Below are positions 8,901 to 17,215 of a DNA stretch of 64,000 nt, piece after piece. This DNA comes from Acidobacteriaceae bacterium UBA1307 (lineage in GTDB: Bacteria > Acidobacteriota > Terriglobia > Terriglobales > Acidobacteriaceae). The notes beneath the pieces were generated by a model that was not told where the DNA came from, did no database searches, and saw nothing but the letters and a program-made list of their open reading frames with translations. The position numbers and the translations under genes are program-made. The stretch spans positions 33,871 to 97,870 of the forward strand of contig DBTV01000050.1 in assembly GCA_002307235.1 (NCBI GenBank). The letters run 5' to 3'. Every line of letters begins with the position of its first letter. Position 1 is the stretch's first letter.

Positions 8901-9701
8901 TTATGCGTTCGCGACCATCACCGGCGTGGCGGCAATGAGCCGCTGCGTGTAGGCCTCGCGCGGGGCGGCGCAGAGCGCCTCGGCCTCGCCGATCTCGACC
9001 AGTTTGCCGTGCTCCATCACCGCGATGCGCGTGCTCAGGTAGCGCACCAGCGGCATCGAGTGAGAGATGAACAGATAGGTCAGGCCGAGCGAGCGTTGCA
9101 GATCGCGCAGCAGGTTGATGACCTGCGCGCCGACGCTCACATCGAGGGCCGAAACCGGCTCATCGAGAATCACCAGTCGCGGACGCAGCGCGAGCGCGCG
9201 GGCGATGTTGATCCTCTGCCGCTGCCCGCCAGAAAACTCATGCGGATGCCGCAGAAGAGCCGAGCCATCGAGGCCCACCTCGCCGAGCAACTGCGTTGCG
9301 CTTTCTTGCAGGGCTTCGCGACGGGTGGAAAGCCCCAACGCGCGGCCATGAATCAGCAGCGGTTCGGTGACGATGTCGAAGATATTCATGCGCGGATTGA
9401 GCGCGCCATAAGGATCTTGAAAAACCGGCTGCATCTGGCGACGCAACCGCTTGAGTTCCGCCGGGCGGGCGCGCGCCACATCAACGCCATCCACGCGCAC
9501 CGCGCCCGCGCTCGGCCGAACCAATCCCAGGATCATCCGCGCCACGGTCGTCTTGCCCGAGCCCGATTCACCCACCAGGCCAAGCGTCTCACCCGCCTCG
9601 ATGGCAAGCGAAACCCGGTCGACGACCGTCTGTTCGACGGTGCGCCAACCGGATCTGCGTGGATAGGTTTTTACGACTGCATCGACCTCAACCAGTGCCA
9701 T
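8901..9701 (-). CDS. Oligopeptide/dipeptide-type ABC transporter ATP-binding protein
   Basis: ATPase subunit of the OppF/DppF type, which powers import of peptides or related solutes. It shows Walker A GESGSGKTT, the Q-loop region MQPVFQDPYGALNPRMN, the signature FSGGQRQRINIARAL, Walker B LVILDEPVSALDVS and the switch His in FISHSMPLVRYL. The 266-residue length is a single nucleotide-binding domain. It lacks the usual C-terminal Cys-rich oligopeptide extension. No permease or binding protein lies next to it, so this is an orphan ATPase whose partners must be elsewhere. Confidence 0.9.
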   Translation of the reverse strand: MALVEVDAVVKTYPRRSGWRTVEQTVVDRVSLAIEAGETLGLVGESGSGKTTVARMILGLVRPSAGAVRVDGVDVARARPAELKRLRRQMQPVFQDPYGALNPRMNIFDIVTEPLLIHGRALGLSTRREALQESATQLLGEVGLDGSALLRHPHEFSGGQRQRINIARALALRPRLVILDEPVSALDVSVGAQVINLLRDLQRSLGLTYLFISHSMPLVRYLSTRIAVMEHGKLVEIGEAEALCAAPREAYTQRLIAATPVMVANA

Positions 9702-9720
9702 ACAGTCGATGGTAACGCTC

Positions 9721-9836
9721 TAAAGCAAAATCCGAGTCACCGTGCCCTCGTCGAGATACGTGCACGTGGCTTTTCCTTGAGGAAAAAGCCACTGGAGTAC
9801 ATCGCCTCTGGAAACATCAACTCGGATTTTGCGTTA
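9721..9836. repeat. Palindromic intergenic element, copy D
   Basis: The ends are near-perfect 17-bp inverted repeats: TAAAGCAAAATCCGAGT on one side and, on the other strand from pfkA, TAACGCAAAATCCGAGT. The centre holds a 27-bp hairpin, GTGGCTTTTCCTTGAGG... (9766-9792). The right end contributes the pfkA stop codon (TAA). It differs internally from copies A-C but shares the TAA-GC end and the central GGCTTTTTCC-type palindrome. Confidence 0.75.
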
Positions 9837-10805
9837 GCTGGCCAGCATGTCGGCGGCTTCGAGGCACCAGGGATCGAGCGGCTTGCGGCTGGCGACCACG
9901 GTCGCGAGCGGCGTCGTCGACAACTCACTCTTGGTGATGCCGACCACAACGCCGGTGTTGCCCTTGATCATCTCGTCAACAGCGGCCGAACCGAGCCGCG
10001 TACCCAACAGGCGGTCGGCGCAGGTCGGCGTCGCGCCACGCTGAATGTAGCCGAGCACGGTCGAGCGGAACTCGTAACCATGCAACAGCTTCTTTTCGCG
10101 GAACTGCTGGCAGAGCCCTTCGGCGTTGTACTTGGCGCCCTCGGCAACGACGACGATGGCATGCGGCTTGCCGCGATCATAAGCGTCCTGAATGCGGGCG
10201 GCAATCTGCTCGGGCTCAACGTCAACCTCGGGCAGGGCAATGGCCTCGGCACCACCGGCAATGCCGGCCATCAGCGCCAGATAACCGCACTTGCGGCCCA
10301 TCACCTCAACCAGCAGCGCGCGACGATGCGAGCTGGCGGTCACCTTCAGGTTGTCGATGGCATTCAACACCACGCTCAGAGCCGAGTCCACACCGATGGT
10401 GATGTCGGAACCGAACAGATCGTTATCGATGGTCGAAGCAACGCCAACCACCGGAAAGCCCATCTTGTGCAGTTCGTTGGAACCGGTCTGCGAACCATTG
10501 CCGCCGATCACGATCAGGCCATCGATGCCCGCGCCACGCATGCGGCGAATGGCCAGCTCGCGGCCTTCGACCGTCTCAAACTCCAGACAGCGCGCGCTGC
10601 CCAGAACCGTGCCGCCACGCTGAATGATGCTGCCGACATCACGCGCGCCGAGGCGCTTGAAATTTCCCTCGATCAGACCCGAGTATCCCTGGTACACACC
10701 CCACACATTGAGACCGCGTGCAACGCCGGTTCTCACAACGGCGCGGATCGCGGCGTTCATGCCCGGCGCGTCTCCTCCGCTCGTCAAAACTGCAAGATTC
10801 TTCAT
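9834..10805 (-). CDS. pfkA: 6-phosphofructokinase
   Basis: Glycolytic enzyme phosphorylating fructose 6-phosphate to fructose 1,6-bisphosphate. The 323-residue length is standard for bacterial PfkA. E. coli numbering carries over directly: the N-terminal LTSGGDAPGMNAAIRA nucleotide loop, Arg72 in TVLGSARC, and the catalytic Asp127 in TIDNDLFGSD. At the Mg-ATP loop the usual GGDGS reads GGNGS, so Asp103 is Asn103. Gly104 is kept, which argues for ATP rather than pyrophosphate. A good SD (AAGGAGAG) precedes the ATG, and a CRP/FNR-type operator with a matching -10 box lies upstream. The stop falls on the end of a palindromic element. Confidence 0.95.
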   Translation of the reverse strand: MKNLAVLTSGGDAPGMNAAIRAVVRTGVARGLNVWGVYQGYSGLIEGNFKRLGARDVGSIIQRGGTVLGSARCLEFETVEGRELAIRRMRGAGIDGLIVIGGNGSQTGSNELHKMGFPVVGVASTIDNDLFGSDITIGVDSALSVVLNAIDNLKVTASSHRRALLVEVMGRKCGYLALMAGIAGGAEAIALPEVDVEPEQIAARIQDAYDRGKPHAIVVVAEGAKYNAEGLCQQFREKKLLHGYEFRSTVLGYIQRGATPTCADRLLGTRLGSAAVDEMIKGNTGVVVGITKSELSTTPLATVVASRKPLDPWCLEAADMLAS

Positions 10806-10834
10806 GCAAATCTCTCCTTAGGGCAATCGCTTTC

Positions 10835-10877
10835 AGCATAATTGGTCAGACCACAACGACGGCGTGACTCGGGTCAC
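10835..10877 (-). promoter_or_regulatory. CRP/FNR-type operator and -10 box upstream of pfkA
   Basis: Palindrome GTGACTCGGGTCAC (10864-10877) fits the GTGA-N6-TCAC core bound by CRP/FNR-family regulators. On the pfkA strand, 23 bases separate it from TATGCT (10840-10835), a plausible -10. The resulting start point is about 42 bases from the operator centre, the classic class II activator position. The same 14-mer and spacing recur upstream of the flavodiiron gene. Confidence 0.6.
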
Positions 10878-10994
10878 GATCCCACTACTCCACCTATCGC
10901 CCTGCGCCGCGCAACCTTAAGAAAATGTCCGGAAAAGCCTTGACCCGCCGCATTTTGCTCGTTTTCGACGCAGAGGACGTGCGCAGGGAAAACT

Positions 10995-13745
10995 TCATCG
11001 ACCGGCCTGCACAATCATGAACCCGGCCCGATCCAGCGCATCAAGCCTCTTTTGCCGCTCGGCCTGGTTCTGAATCGTGACCGCATTCCAGCTAGATCCA
11101 GCCGACTGCTTGATGTAATCGTCAAGCTGCACGATGAAGCCCGGCCTTAGCGCCGCAATCGATGTGTCGGCAGCGGCCAGCGCTTTTGGGAACACGCGCA
11201 ACTCCGCCGAAGCCGTCTCCGGATGATAACCGAGCCGGTCGCCGGTCTGCATGGCAACCACCAGCGCGTCGGGCGACTTGGCGATGGGCCAGGTGTCCAT
11301 CACTGCCGCGTGGGCCGCGCGCAGCCGCGTCATGGCTCCGGCAAAACCGTCAAGCTCGCCGCGCCGCGCCAGCAGTCCCGCCGCGCGCCGGATCTCGATC
11401 ACCGTCGGCTGATGCACGCTGGCTGATGCGACCGGAATGATCGTCGTAAGGGTATTGCCCTCAAAGCGCCATCCACCCCGGCCGGTCACATCGGCCTGCG
11501 GCACGGCAGCGCCATTCACCGTAACCTGTGCGGGCGGCCAGTCGGCGGGCAGGCGCAGCTCGTAGCCGCGCCGCTCGGCCATGCCGGGATAGCCGCCTTC
11601 GACCGGGGCCACCGTCACGCGCAATAGATCGCCATCCTGCACGGCAGTGATCGGGGTGCGGGCAAAGTGGTTCTTCTCGTACTCCGTGCCCACGCCCGAG
11701 TCTTCGTAAAGCTCGTAATGGGACTGCCTGCCTGCCGCCAGCGGCCACACTTCGACGATCAGCGGATCGACCGGCTTTTCGCCGGTATAGCGCATGGGCG
11801 GCTGCTGAGGCACGATGGCGCCAGCACGCAGATAGGCCGGCGTTTCCCCAATGCTGAAGCTACGCTCGAAGCTGGCCGGGCCGGTAAGGTGCTTGCCGGT
11901 CGACCGCTCGATCCATTCGCCCTCGGGAATCCAGATCTTCTTCGTCGCCAGTTGCGTCTTGGCATCGGCGGGCGTGGTGATCGGCGCGACGATCATCTGC
12001 GAACCGAAGGCATACTCGTTCTTCGCCTCATAGGCCGCCGCCTGCTCCGGCCAGTCGTAGTAGAGCGGATGCAGGAAGGCGAGGCCGGTGTCATAGCTGC
12101 GCCGCGCCTCGGTGTAGAGATATGGCTCAAGGGCCATGCGCTGCTGAAAACTCTGGCGCAGGATCGACGCGTAGGGCTCGGGATAGGCCCAGATGCGGCG
12201 CTCGGCCGCCGGGTTCTGCGTGGTGTGGGTGCGCAGAATCGGCGAGTAGGCACCGAACTGAACCCAGCGCGTATACAGCTCTGGGTCAACCGCGCCCGGC
12301 ATGTGGCCGCCGATGTCATGGCTCCAGTAGGCATAGCCTACGTTGGCCGCCGTGGCCGTAAACCAGGGCTGAAAGTCGAGCGACTCCCAGACCGAGTAGG
12401 TGTCGCCCGAGAAACCGATCTGGTAGCGATGGTTACCGAGCCCGCCCCAGCGATGGAAGAGCAGGGGGCGCTTGCCCTCGCGCTGCTGGTCGGTGAAATG
12501 CACGTAGTTCAGCCACCAGGTGGGCGCAACGCCAGCCAGCGCCGTCTTCTGCTCCTGTTGCCAGTCGAGCCACCAGAAGTCGATGCCCTGCTTTTCGAGC
12601 GGGTGGTGAAGCAGGTTCATGTAGTTTTCAGCGAACTTTTTGTTGGTAATGTCGAAGGGAACATACTTGCGCTCGGCAGGGTCCTGGCCCATGGCGCGCG
12701 CGAAGGCCGGGTACGCAGCTTCCCACGGCTCAACGCCCGAGGCCGGATGCAGATTGAGCGTCGTCTTCAGTCCCTCAGCGTGTATGTTTTTCAGAAAGTC
12801 GCCGGGATCCGGGAAGAGCGCGGTGTTCCAGGAATAGCCGCTCCAGCCAAGATCGTGACCGGACTGATCCTTTTCGCCACGCGCGGCCAACTGCTCGCGG
12901 CTGGTGTGCCAGCCCATGTCGATCACCAAAACGTCGAGCGGCGTATCGTTTGCGCGGAAGCCCTGGACCAGTTCCTCCAACTCCTGGTCCGAGTAATCCC
13001 AGTAGCGCGACCACCAGATGCCGAAGGCGTAGCGGGGCGGCAACGGAATACGGCCGGCGACCTTCACGAAGTCGCCGAGCGCCGCGCGATAATCGTGGCC
13101 ATAGCCCAGAAAATAAAGATCCTGCCGCTCACCCGTCGGTCGCTCGACCACCCACGGCCACGGGCTCTTTTCGCCAGCCTTGAAACTGAAATCAGCGGAG
13201 TCGAACAGGGGCCGCTGCGTGTCATCGACCACCGCCCAGCCCGCACGCGAGACGAGCCCCGGCTCCATCGGTTCGCTGGTCTTGCCGCCGCGCGCGCCGT
13301 CGAGAGTGCGCGTGGTGCCGAGCAGATTCTGTTTGTCCTCAAGCCCCGGATGCCAGAGCACGGGCTGGCCAGCGACGGTGAGCGCGATGGTGAGATCGTC
13401 CGCCGAAAAATGGCCATCGCCCTTCGGCGTGTAGCGCAGAGTCAGCGCACTGGTTTTGATCTCAAGCGTGCCCTGCGCGACTTTTTTCTCGATTTTTTTC
13501 TCGAAAAACGGCACCGGCAGATGGCGTTGCAAAAAGACGAAGGAGGCGCGGTCCTCAAAGCGGCCGTCGGCAGCCCACTCCATGCGGATCATCTGCGGCG
13601 TGAGCACCGTGAAACGGGCGTGGCCGAGGGTCACGACGGCGCTGGGATCGGCGACCGGATCGTAAACACCGGCAGGCGCGGCCTGCTGCGCGAAAGAAGG
13701 AAGACAGCATCCAGCGAGAAGAATCAGGGCAAGAAAGAATCGCAC
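10995..13745 (-). CDS. Secreted glycoside hydrolase family 31 (alpha-glycosidase)
   Basis: Exo-acting alpha-glucosidase/xylosidase-type enzyme of 916 residues. I start at a GTG preceded by GGAGG at five bases; it opens directly into a signal sequence (RFFLALILLAGCCLPSFAQ), which could also be read as a lipobox LAGC. An N-terminal galactose-mutarotase-like beta-sandwich precedes the TIM barrel. The barrel carries RYAFGIWWSRYWDYSDQE, the nucleophile in DFWWLDWQQE (Asp394), the acid/base in GDTYSVWESL (Asp448), and YWSHDIGGHMPG. Beta-sandwich domains follow, plus a helical tail of about 150 residues. It lies downstream of era but beyond a terminator. Substrate not predictable. Confidence 0.92.
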   Translation of the reverse strand: MRFFLALILLAGCCLPSFAQQAAPAGVYDPVADPSAVVTLGHARFTVLTPQMIRMEWAADGRFEDRASFVFLQRHLPVPFFEKKIEKKVAQGTLEIKTSALTLRYTPKGDGHFSADDLTIALTVAGQPVLWHPGLEDKQNLLGTTRTLDGARGGKTSEPMEPGLVSRAGWAVVDDTQRPLFDSADFSFKAGEKSPWPWVVERPTGERQDLYFLGYGHDYRAALGDFVKVAGRIPLPPRYAFGIWWSRYWDYSDQELEELVQGFRANDTPLDVLVIDMGWHTSREQLAARGEKDQSGHDLGWSGYSWNTALFPDPGDFLKNIHAEGLKTTLNLHPASGVEPWEAAYPAFARAMGQDPAERKYVPFDITNKKFAENYMNLLHHPLEKQGIDFWWLDWQQEQKTALAGVAPTWWLNYVHFTDQQREGKRPLLFHRWGGLGNHRYQIGFSGDTYSVWESLDFQPWFTATAANVGYAYWSHDIGGHMPGAVDPELYTRWVQFGAYSPILRTHTTQNPAAERRIWAYPEPYASILRQSFQQRMALEPYLYTEARRSYDTGLAFLHPLYYDWPEQAAAYEAKNEYAFGSQMIVAPITTPADAKTQLATKKIWIPEGEWIERSTGKHLTGPASFERSFSIGETPAYLRAGAIVPQQPPMRYTGEKPVDPLIVEVWPLAAGRQSHYELYEDSGVGTEYEKNHFARTPITAVQDGDLLRVTVAPVEGGYPGMAERRGYELRLPADWPPAQVTVNGAAVPQADVTGRGGWRFEGNTLTTIIPVASASVHQPTVIEIRRAAGLLARRGELDGFAGAMTRLRAAHAAVMDTWPIAKSPDALVVAMQTGDRLGYHPETASAELRVFPKALAAADTSIAALRPGFIVQLDDYIKQSAGSSWNAVTIQNQAERQKRLDALDRAGFMIVQAGR

Positions 13746-13821
13746 GCACGCCTCCGAAGGGATCGTTCCCAAAAAGGCTAGCACAACTCCGCATGCGCTT
13801 GATCTCTGAATCACAGTAGAC

Positions 13822-13864
13822 AAAAAAACGAGCGCGAAGGCTCTCGCCCCCGCGCTCGTTTTTT
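13822..13864 (-). terminator. Terminator after era
   Basis: Hairpin AACGAGCGCG / CGCGCTCGTT. Read on the minus strand it is followed by a seven-T run. It separates the ybeY-corC-era operon from the GH31 gene. Confidence 0.85.
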
Positions 13865-13882
13865 GCACTCGTTTCTGTGCAG

Positions 13883-15022
13883 TTATTCCTGCCCCTCGTC
13901 GTCGTTCTGCTCGGGCACGGCCTGATCGTTCGAGATCCGCTCCAACTCGTTGCGCCAGTCGAGCGACTCGAGGAAGGACTTCGACTCGCGCCAGTTCTGC
14001 TCGACGATCACGTGCAGTTCCAGATAAACGCGCGTGCCTAGAAGATTTTCGATCTGCAGCCGGGCACGGGTGCCGATCTCCTTCAGCTTCGAGCCACCCT
14101 TGCCGATCAGAATCGCCTTCTGCCCGTCGCGCTCGCAATAGATGGCGGCGGCGATGCGCGTAAGGGGCGACTTCACTTCCTCGCCCTTTTTGCGCGGACG
14201 ATTCGAGACCGGGCGCGGCTCCTCCCAGCGTTCAATCACCACCGCTGTCGCGTAGGGAACCTCTTCGCCGGTCTCCACCAGAATGCTTTCGCGGATCAGC
14301 TCGCTGGCCATGAACCGCTCGGGCTGGTCGGTGTACTGGTCCTTGGGGAAGTAGCGCTCGCCGGTGGGCAGCTTGGCCACGATGCGATCAATGAGCACAT
14401 CGAGTCCGTCGCGTTTGCGCGCGCTCACCGGAATCACCTCGGCAAAGCTGTGCGCCTGCGAGAGCTTGGCGATCAGCGGCAGCAACTCTTCTTTCTGCAC
14501 CAGATCGATCTTGGTCAGCACCAGATAGACCGGGCAATCGACCTTCTGGATCAGGCCGAAGAGGAACTCGTCCTCGCTGGCCCATCCGCCACGCTTTTTC
14601 TGTTCGGGCTCGGCGCTGTCCGCCGTCCTGGCGTCGTCGCCTTCGGCTGTCTGCGGGGCTTCGGTTCCCTCGGCCGCCGGCTCCTGCGAGGCGATTTCGG
14701 CCAGGCCTTCAAGCTGCACGCGGCGCGTGGCATCCATCAGCACCAGCACCAGATCGCGCGACTCGAGCGCGTCGTAAACCTCTTGCAGCATGCGCCGGTC
14801 GAGTTGCGAACCGGGCTTGTGCACACCGGGCGTATCGACAAAGACGATCTGCGCGGCCGCATGGCCCTTACGCGCGGGCGCTTCCACCACACCGATGACG
14901 CGATTGCGCGTGGTCTGCGGCTTGGCGGTCACAATGGCCACCTTTTCGCCCGTCAGAGCGTTGAGTAGCGTGCTTTTGCCCACGTTGGGCCGGCCGAGAA
15001 TGGCGACAAATCCTGACTTCAA
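13883..15022 (-). CDS. era: GTPase Era with an acidic insertion
   Basis: Essential GTPase that binds the 3' end of 16S rRNA and assists 30S maturation. G1 is GRPNVGKST (residues 10-18), switch PQTTRNRV, G3 DTPGVHKPG, G4 TKID (170-173), G5 VSARKRDG, and the C-terminal KH domain shows ILIGKGGSKLKEIG. The protein is 379 residues, against about 300 usually. The excess is mainly an Ala/Glu/Asp-rich low-complexity insert (about residues 111-150) between G3 and G4, plus a short basic insert (RPRKKGEE) near the KH domain. It is the third gene of the ybeY-corC-era operon, 74 bp after corC. Confidence 0.96.
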   Translation of the reverse strand: MKSGFVAILGRPNVGKSTLLNALTGEKVAIVTAKPQTTRNRVIGVVEAPARKGHAAAQIVFVDTPGVHKPGSQLDRRMLQEVYDALESRDLVLVLMDATRRVQLEGLAEIASQEPAAEGTEAPQTAEGDDARTADSAEPEQKKRGGWASEDEFLFGLIQKVDCPVYLVLTKIDLVQKEELLPLIAKLSQAHSFAEVIPVSARKRDGLDVLIDRIVAKLPTGERYFPKDQYTDQPERFMASELIRESILVETGEEVPYATAVVIERWEEPRPVSNRPRKKGEEVKSPLTRIAAAIYCERDGQKAILIGKGGSKLKEIGTRARLQIENLLGTRVYLELHVIVEQNWRESKSFLESLDWRNELERISNDQAVPEQNDDEGQE

Positions 15023-15096
15023 ATCGTTCTCCAGCTTTTATTATCGCGGATCGGTGCCTGTTTCGGCTGAAATTCGACGGAGGCGATGAACCAGGG

Positions 15097-16386
15097 TTAC
15101 TTGCCTTCGCCCCGCGCCTCGCGCCGGGGATAGATGCGCACCTGCTCGACCTTGCGGTCGGTCGACTGCGTCACCTCGATGCGCAACCCGGCCGACTCAA
15201 GCAAAACCACCTCGCCGGCCAGCGGAATCCGGCCCACCAGCTCGCTGACCAGACCGCCCAGCGTGGTCGCTTCGTACTCCGCGCCCAGGTCCACCGGTGC
15301 GCCAAACAGGTCGTCGAGACGGTCGGCCGGAAAACCACCCGGGGCCAGCCATGTGCCCGCATCCTCGCGCACCGGCTCCTCCAGAAACTCGTCCTCGTCG
15401 TGCTCATCGCGAATCTCGCCGACGATCTCTTCCAGAAGATCTTCGATGGTCACCAACCCGGCCACGCTGCCGTATTCGTCAATCACCACGCGCATGTGCT
15501 GCTGCTCGCGCTGCATCTCGCGCAGCAGCTCGTAGCCGCGCTTGGTCTCGGGCACAAACTCGGCCGGCCGCTCAATGGAGGCCACCGTGCGCGTATGCGC
15601 CTCCTCGTCGGCAATCTGCAGCAGATCGTGCGCAAAGGCGAGGCCGGTGATGTTGTCGAGCGAGCCCTCGTAGACCGGCACGCGCGAATAATTGTGTTCC
15701 TTGATCTGCTCCAGAAACTGCTCGAGCGTTGTCTCTGCCTCGACCGCGAAGACCTCGGGCCGGGGCGTCATCACCTCGCGCACCAGCTTGTCGCCAAACT
15801 CGACGGCCGAGCGCACCAGTTCCTTGTCGCCCTGCTCGAGAATGCCCTCTTCCTCGCCCGCGTCGAGCAGCGCCTCCACATCGGCCGCGCTCTCTTCCTC
15901 GGCGCTGGCCGGCATCTCATTCGACAGCACCACGGAAAAGAAGAAACGCAGCGGCACCGTCACCGGCGTCACCACCCACAGCAGCGCGCGGATCGGCCAC
16001 AGCATCCTGGCCGCCCAGCGCCCCTCGGTGCGATTGAAGATGAAGGCTGGCAGCAGATGATTGCAGAACAGGGCCACCAGCGCCACGGCCACCGCCGCCT
16101 GCGCCAGATCCACCGCCGACGGCTTGCCGCCATGCTCGAACAGCTCAGTGCCGAACAGAAGCGCAATCATGCCCAGCGCCAGTTGCTCCACCAGCGAGGC
16201 GCACAGCGCGGCGTGCTCGCGCGAAAGCCCCAGTCGCGGCTCGACCAGTTCCTCCCACGTGTCCAGATTGTCCTGCTCTTCGCGCGGCAGAATCTTGCCA
16301 TACTCCGCGTAGATGCGGCGCATGTAGGCAGCCAGCGTAGCCACCGCCGCCAAAAATACGGTCAGCAGCACCACGCAGGCGCTCAT
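15097..16386 (-). CDS. CNNM/CorC-family transporter with CBS pair
   Basis: Inner-membrane protein of the HlyC/CorC (CNNM) family, associated with Mg2+/Co2+ efflux. It contains an N-terminal DUF21-type membrane region (about residues 1-170, several hydrophobic helices), then a cytosolic CBS pair. The first CBS repeat includes REVMTPRPEVFAVEAETTLE, the second IDEYGSVAGLVTIEDLLEEI, and a CorC/HlyC C-terminal domain (WLAPGGFPADRLDDLFG) closes it. The ATG overlaps the ybeY stop by four bases (ATGA), indicating translational coupling. Its position between ybeY and era is conserved in many bacteria. The transported ion is not provable from sequence. Confidence 0.92.
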   Translation of the reverse strand: MSACVVLLTVFLAAVATLAAYMRRIYAEYGKILPREEQDNLDTWEELVEPRLGLSREHAALCASLVEQLALGMIALLFGTELFEHGGKPSAVDLAQAAVAVALVALFCNHLLPAFIFNRTEGRWAARMLWPIRALLWVVTPVTVPLRFFFSVVLSNEMPASAEEESAADVEALLDAGEEEGILEQGDKELVRSAVEFGDKLVREVMTPRPEVFAVEAETTLEQFLEQIKEHNYSRVPVYEGSLDNITGLAFAHDLLQIADEEAHTRTVASIERPAEFVPETKRGYELLREMQREQQHMRVVIDEYGSVAGLVTIEDLLEEIVGEIRDEHDEDEFLEEPVREDAGTWLAPGGFPADRLDDLFGAPVDLGAEYEATTLGGLVSELVGRIPLAGEVVLLESAGLRIEVTQSTDRKVEQVRIYPRREARGEGK

Positions 16387-17090
16387 CGCTGGCTCCCGGC
16401 TTTTTTCGCGGAGATTGCTTTCTTCGCCACGCGCGCCGCTTTTTTCGCGGCAGGCTTCGCGGCGGACTTGGCCGCCTTCCTGGCGACAGGCTTCGACGTA
16501 CGAAGGGTACGAGCTTTAGCCCGTACATTCACAGCCTTGGAGGAAACGGGCGTCAGCCCCGGCGCTTTTTTCTTTGCCGGAACCGCGCTCTGGTTGGCGC
16601 GCTCGATCAGGCCGAGCGGCAGGCCGAGCCTGGCGCGCAACTTCTGCTCGCGCCCTGCCATCTCGCCCGCGTCGGTCTCGTGATCGTAACCGGCCAGGTG
16701 CAGCAGCCCGTGCAGCAGCAGCACCTTGATTTCAACCAGCAGGGCGTGGCCCTGCGTGGCGGCCTGCTTGCCGGCCGTGGGCACGCTGATGGCCAGATCG
16801 CCCGCGATCAGCTCGTCGACAAAGCCCGCCTCGGCCGGAAAACTCAGCACGTCGGTGGCCTTGTCCTTGCCGCGAAAATCGCGATTGAGCCGGCGAATGG
16901 CGCGGTCGGTGGTCAACAACACGCTGACCTCGCCCTTGAGCCGCACGGCTTTCTGCGCCTCTTCAAGAAAGCGCGCCAGCGTGCGCGCCGAGGGCACGCG
17001 TGTCTTGGTTGTACTGGAGGCAGCCGTCGATTTCGTCTTCACGGAAGACGGCGAGGAGAGAGCAGATAAGTCGGGGTCGATTTGGATCAT
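16383..17090 (-). CDS. ybeY: Endoribonuclease YbeY with Lys/Ala-rich tail
   Basis: Zinc-dependent endoribonuclease acting in 16S rRNA 3'-end maturation and ribosome quality control. The metal-binding signature is LLLHGLLHLAGYDHETD, carrying the three His ligands, and the core also shows the family strand DVLSFPAE. I start at the ATG giving MIQIDPDLS; an ATG 45 bases upstream (MEPTQVARE) is possible. After the catalytic domain, the last 60 residues are a histone-like Lys/Ala/Arg-rich tail (ARKAAKSAAKPAAKKAARVA), not part of canonical YbeY. The tail coding region includes a short palindromic intergenic-type repeat. First gene of the coupled ybeY-corC-era operon. Confidence 0.93.
   Translation of the reverse strand: MIQIDPDLSALSSPSSVKTKSTAASSTTKTRVPSARTLARFLEEAQKAVRLKGEVSVLLTTDRAIRRLNRDFRGKDKATDVLSFPAEAGFVDELIAGDLAISVPTAGKQAATQGHALLVEIKVLLLHGLLHLAGYDHETDAGEMAGREQKLRARLGLPLGLIERANQSAVPAKKKAPGLTPVSSKAVNVRAKARTLRTSKPVARKAAKSAAKPAAKKAARVAKKAISAKKAGSQR
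16506..16535. repeat. Short palindrome embedded in the ybeY tail
   Basis: The bases GGGTACGAGCTTTAGCCCGT resemble the pairable GGGTACGGGCTAAAGC-type palindromes found between genes, and contain the same CTTTAGCCC core seen in the 19.4-kb composite repeat. Here they are translated in frame as part of the YbeY C-terminal tail. Confidence 0.4.
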
Positions 17091-17215
17091 CGTTGCGCTG
17101 CGCCCGCCTTCACGGGCAACCTGCGTTGGCTCCATTGTACGCGAATCCTGTTTTTGGCAATGTTTCTTGTCGCACACAGGTCCATCGAAATATACGATCA
17201 TCGTAATGGATCGCG

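Noticed and set aside
9009..10841. A 610-codon plus-strand frame opposite the ABC ATPase and pfkA
   Set aside because: Reads through a palindromic element and two well-supported genes on the other strand; no credible protein features.
11667..13781. A 704-codon plus-strand frame opposite the GH31 gene
   Set aside because: Entirely antisense to a convincing glycosidase with catalytic motifs; its translation is Arg/Gly-rich and motif-free.
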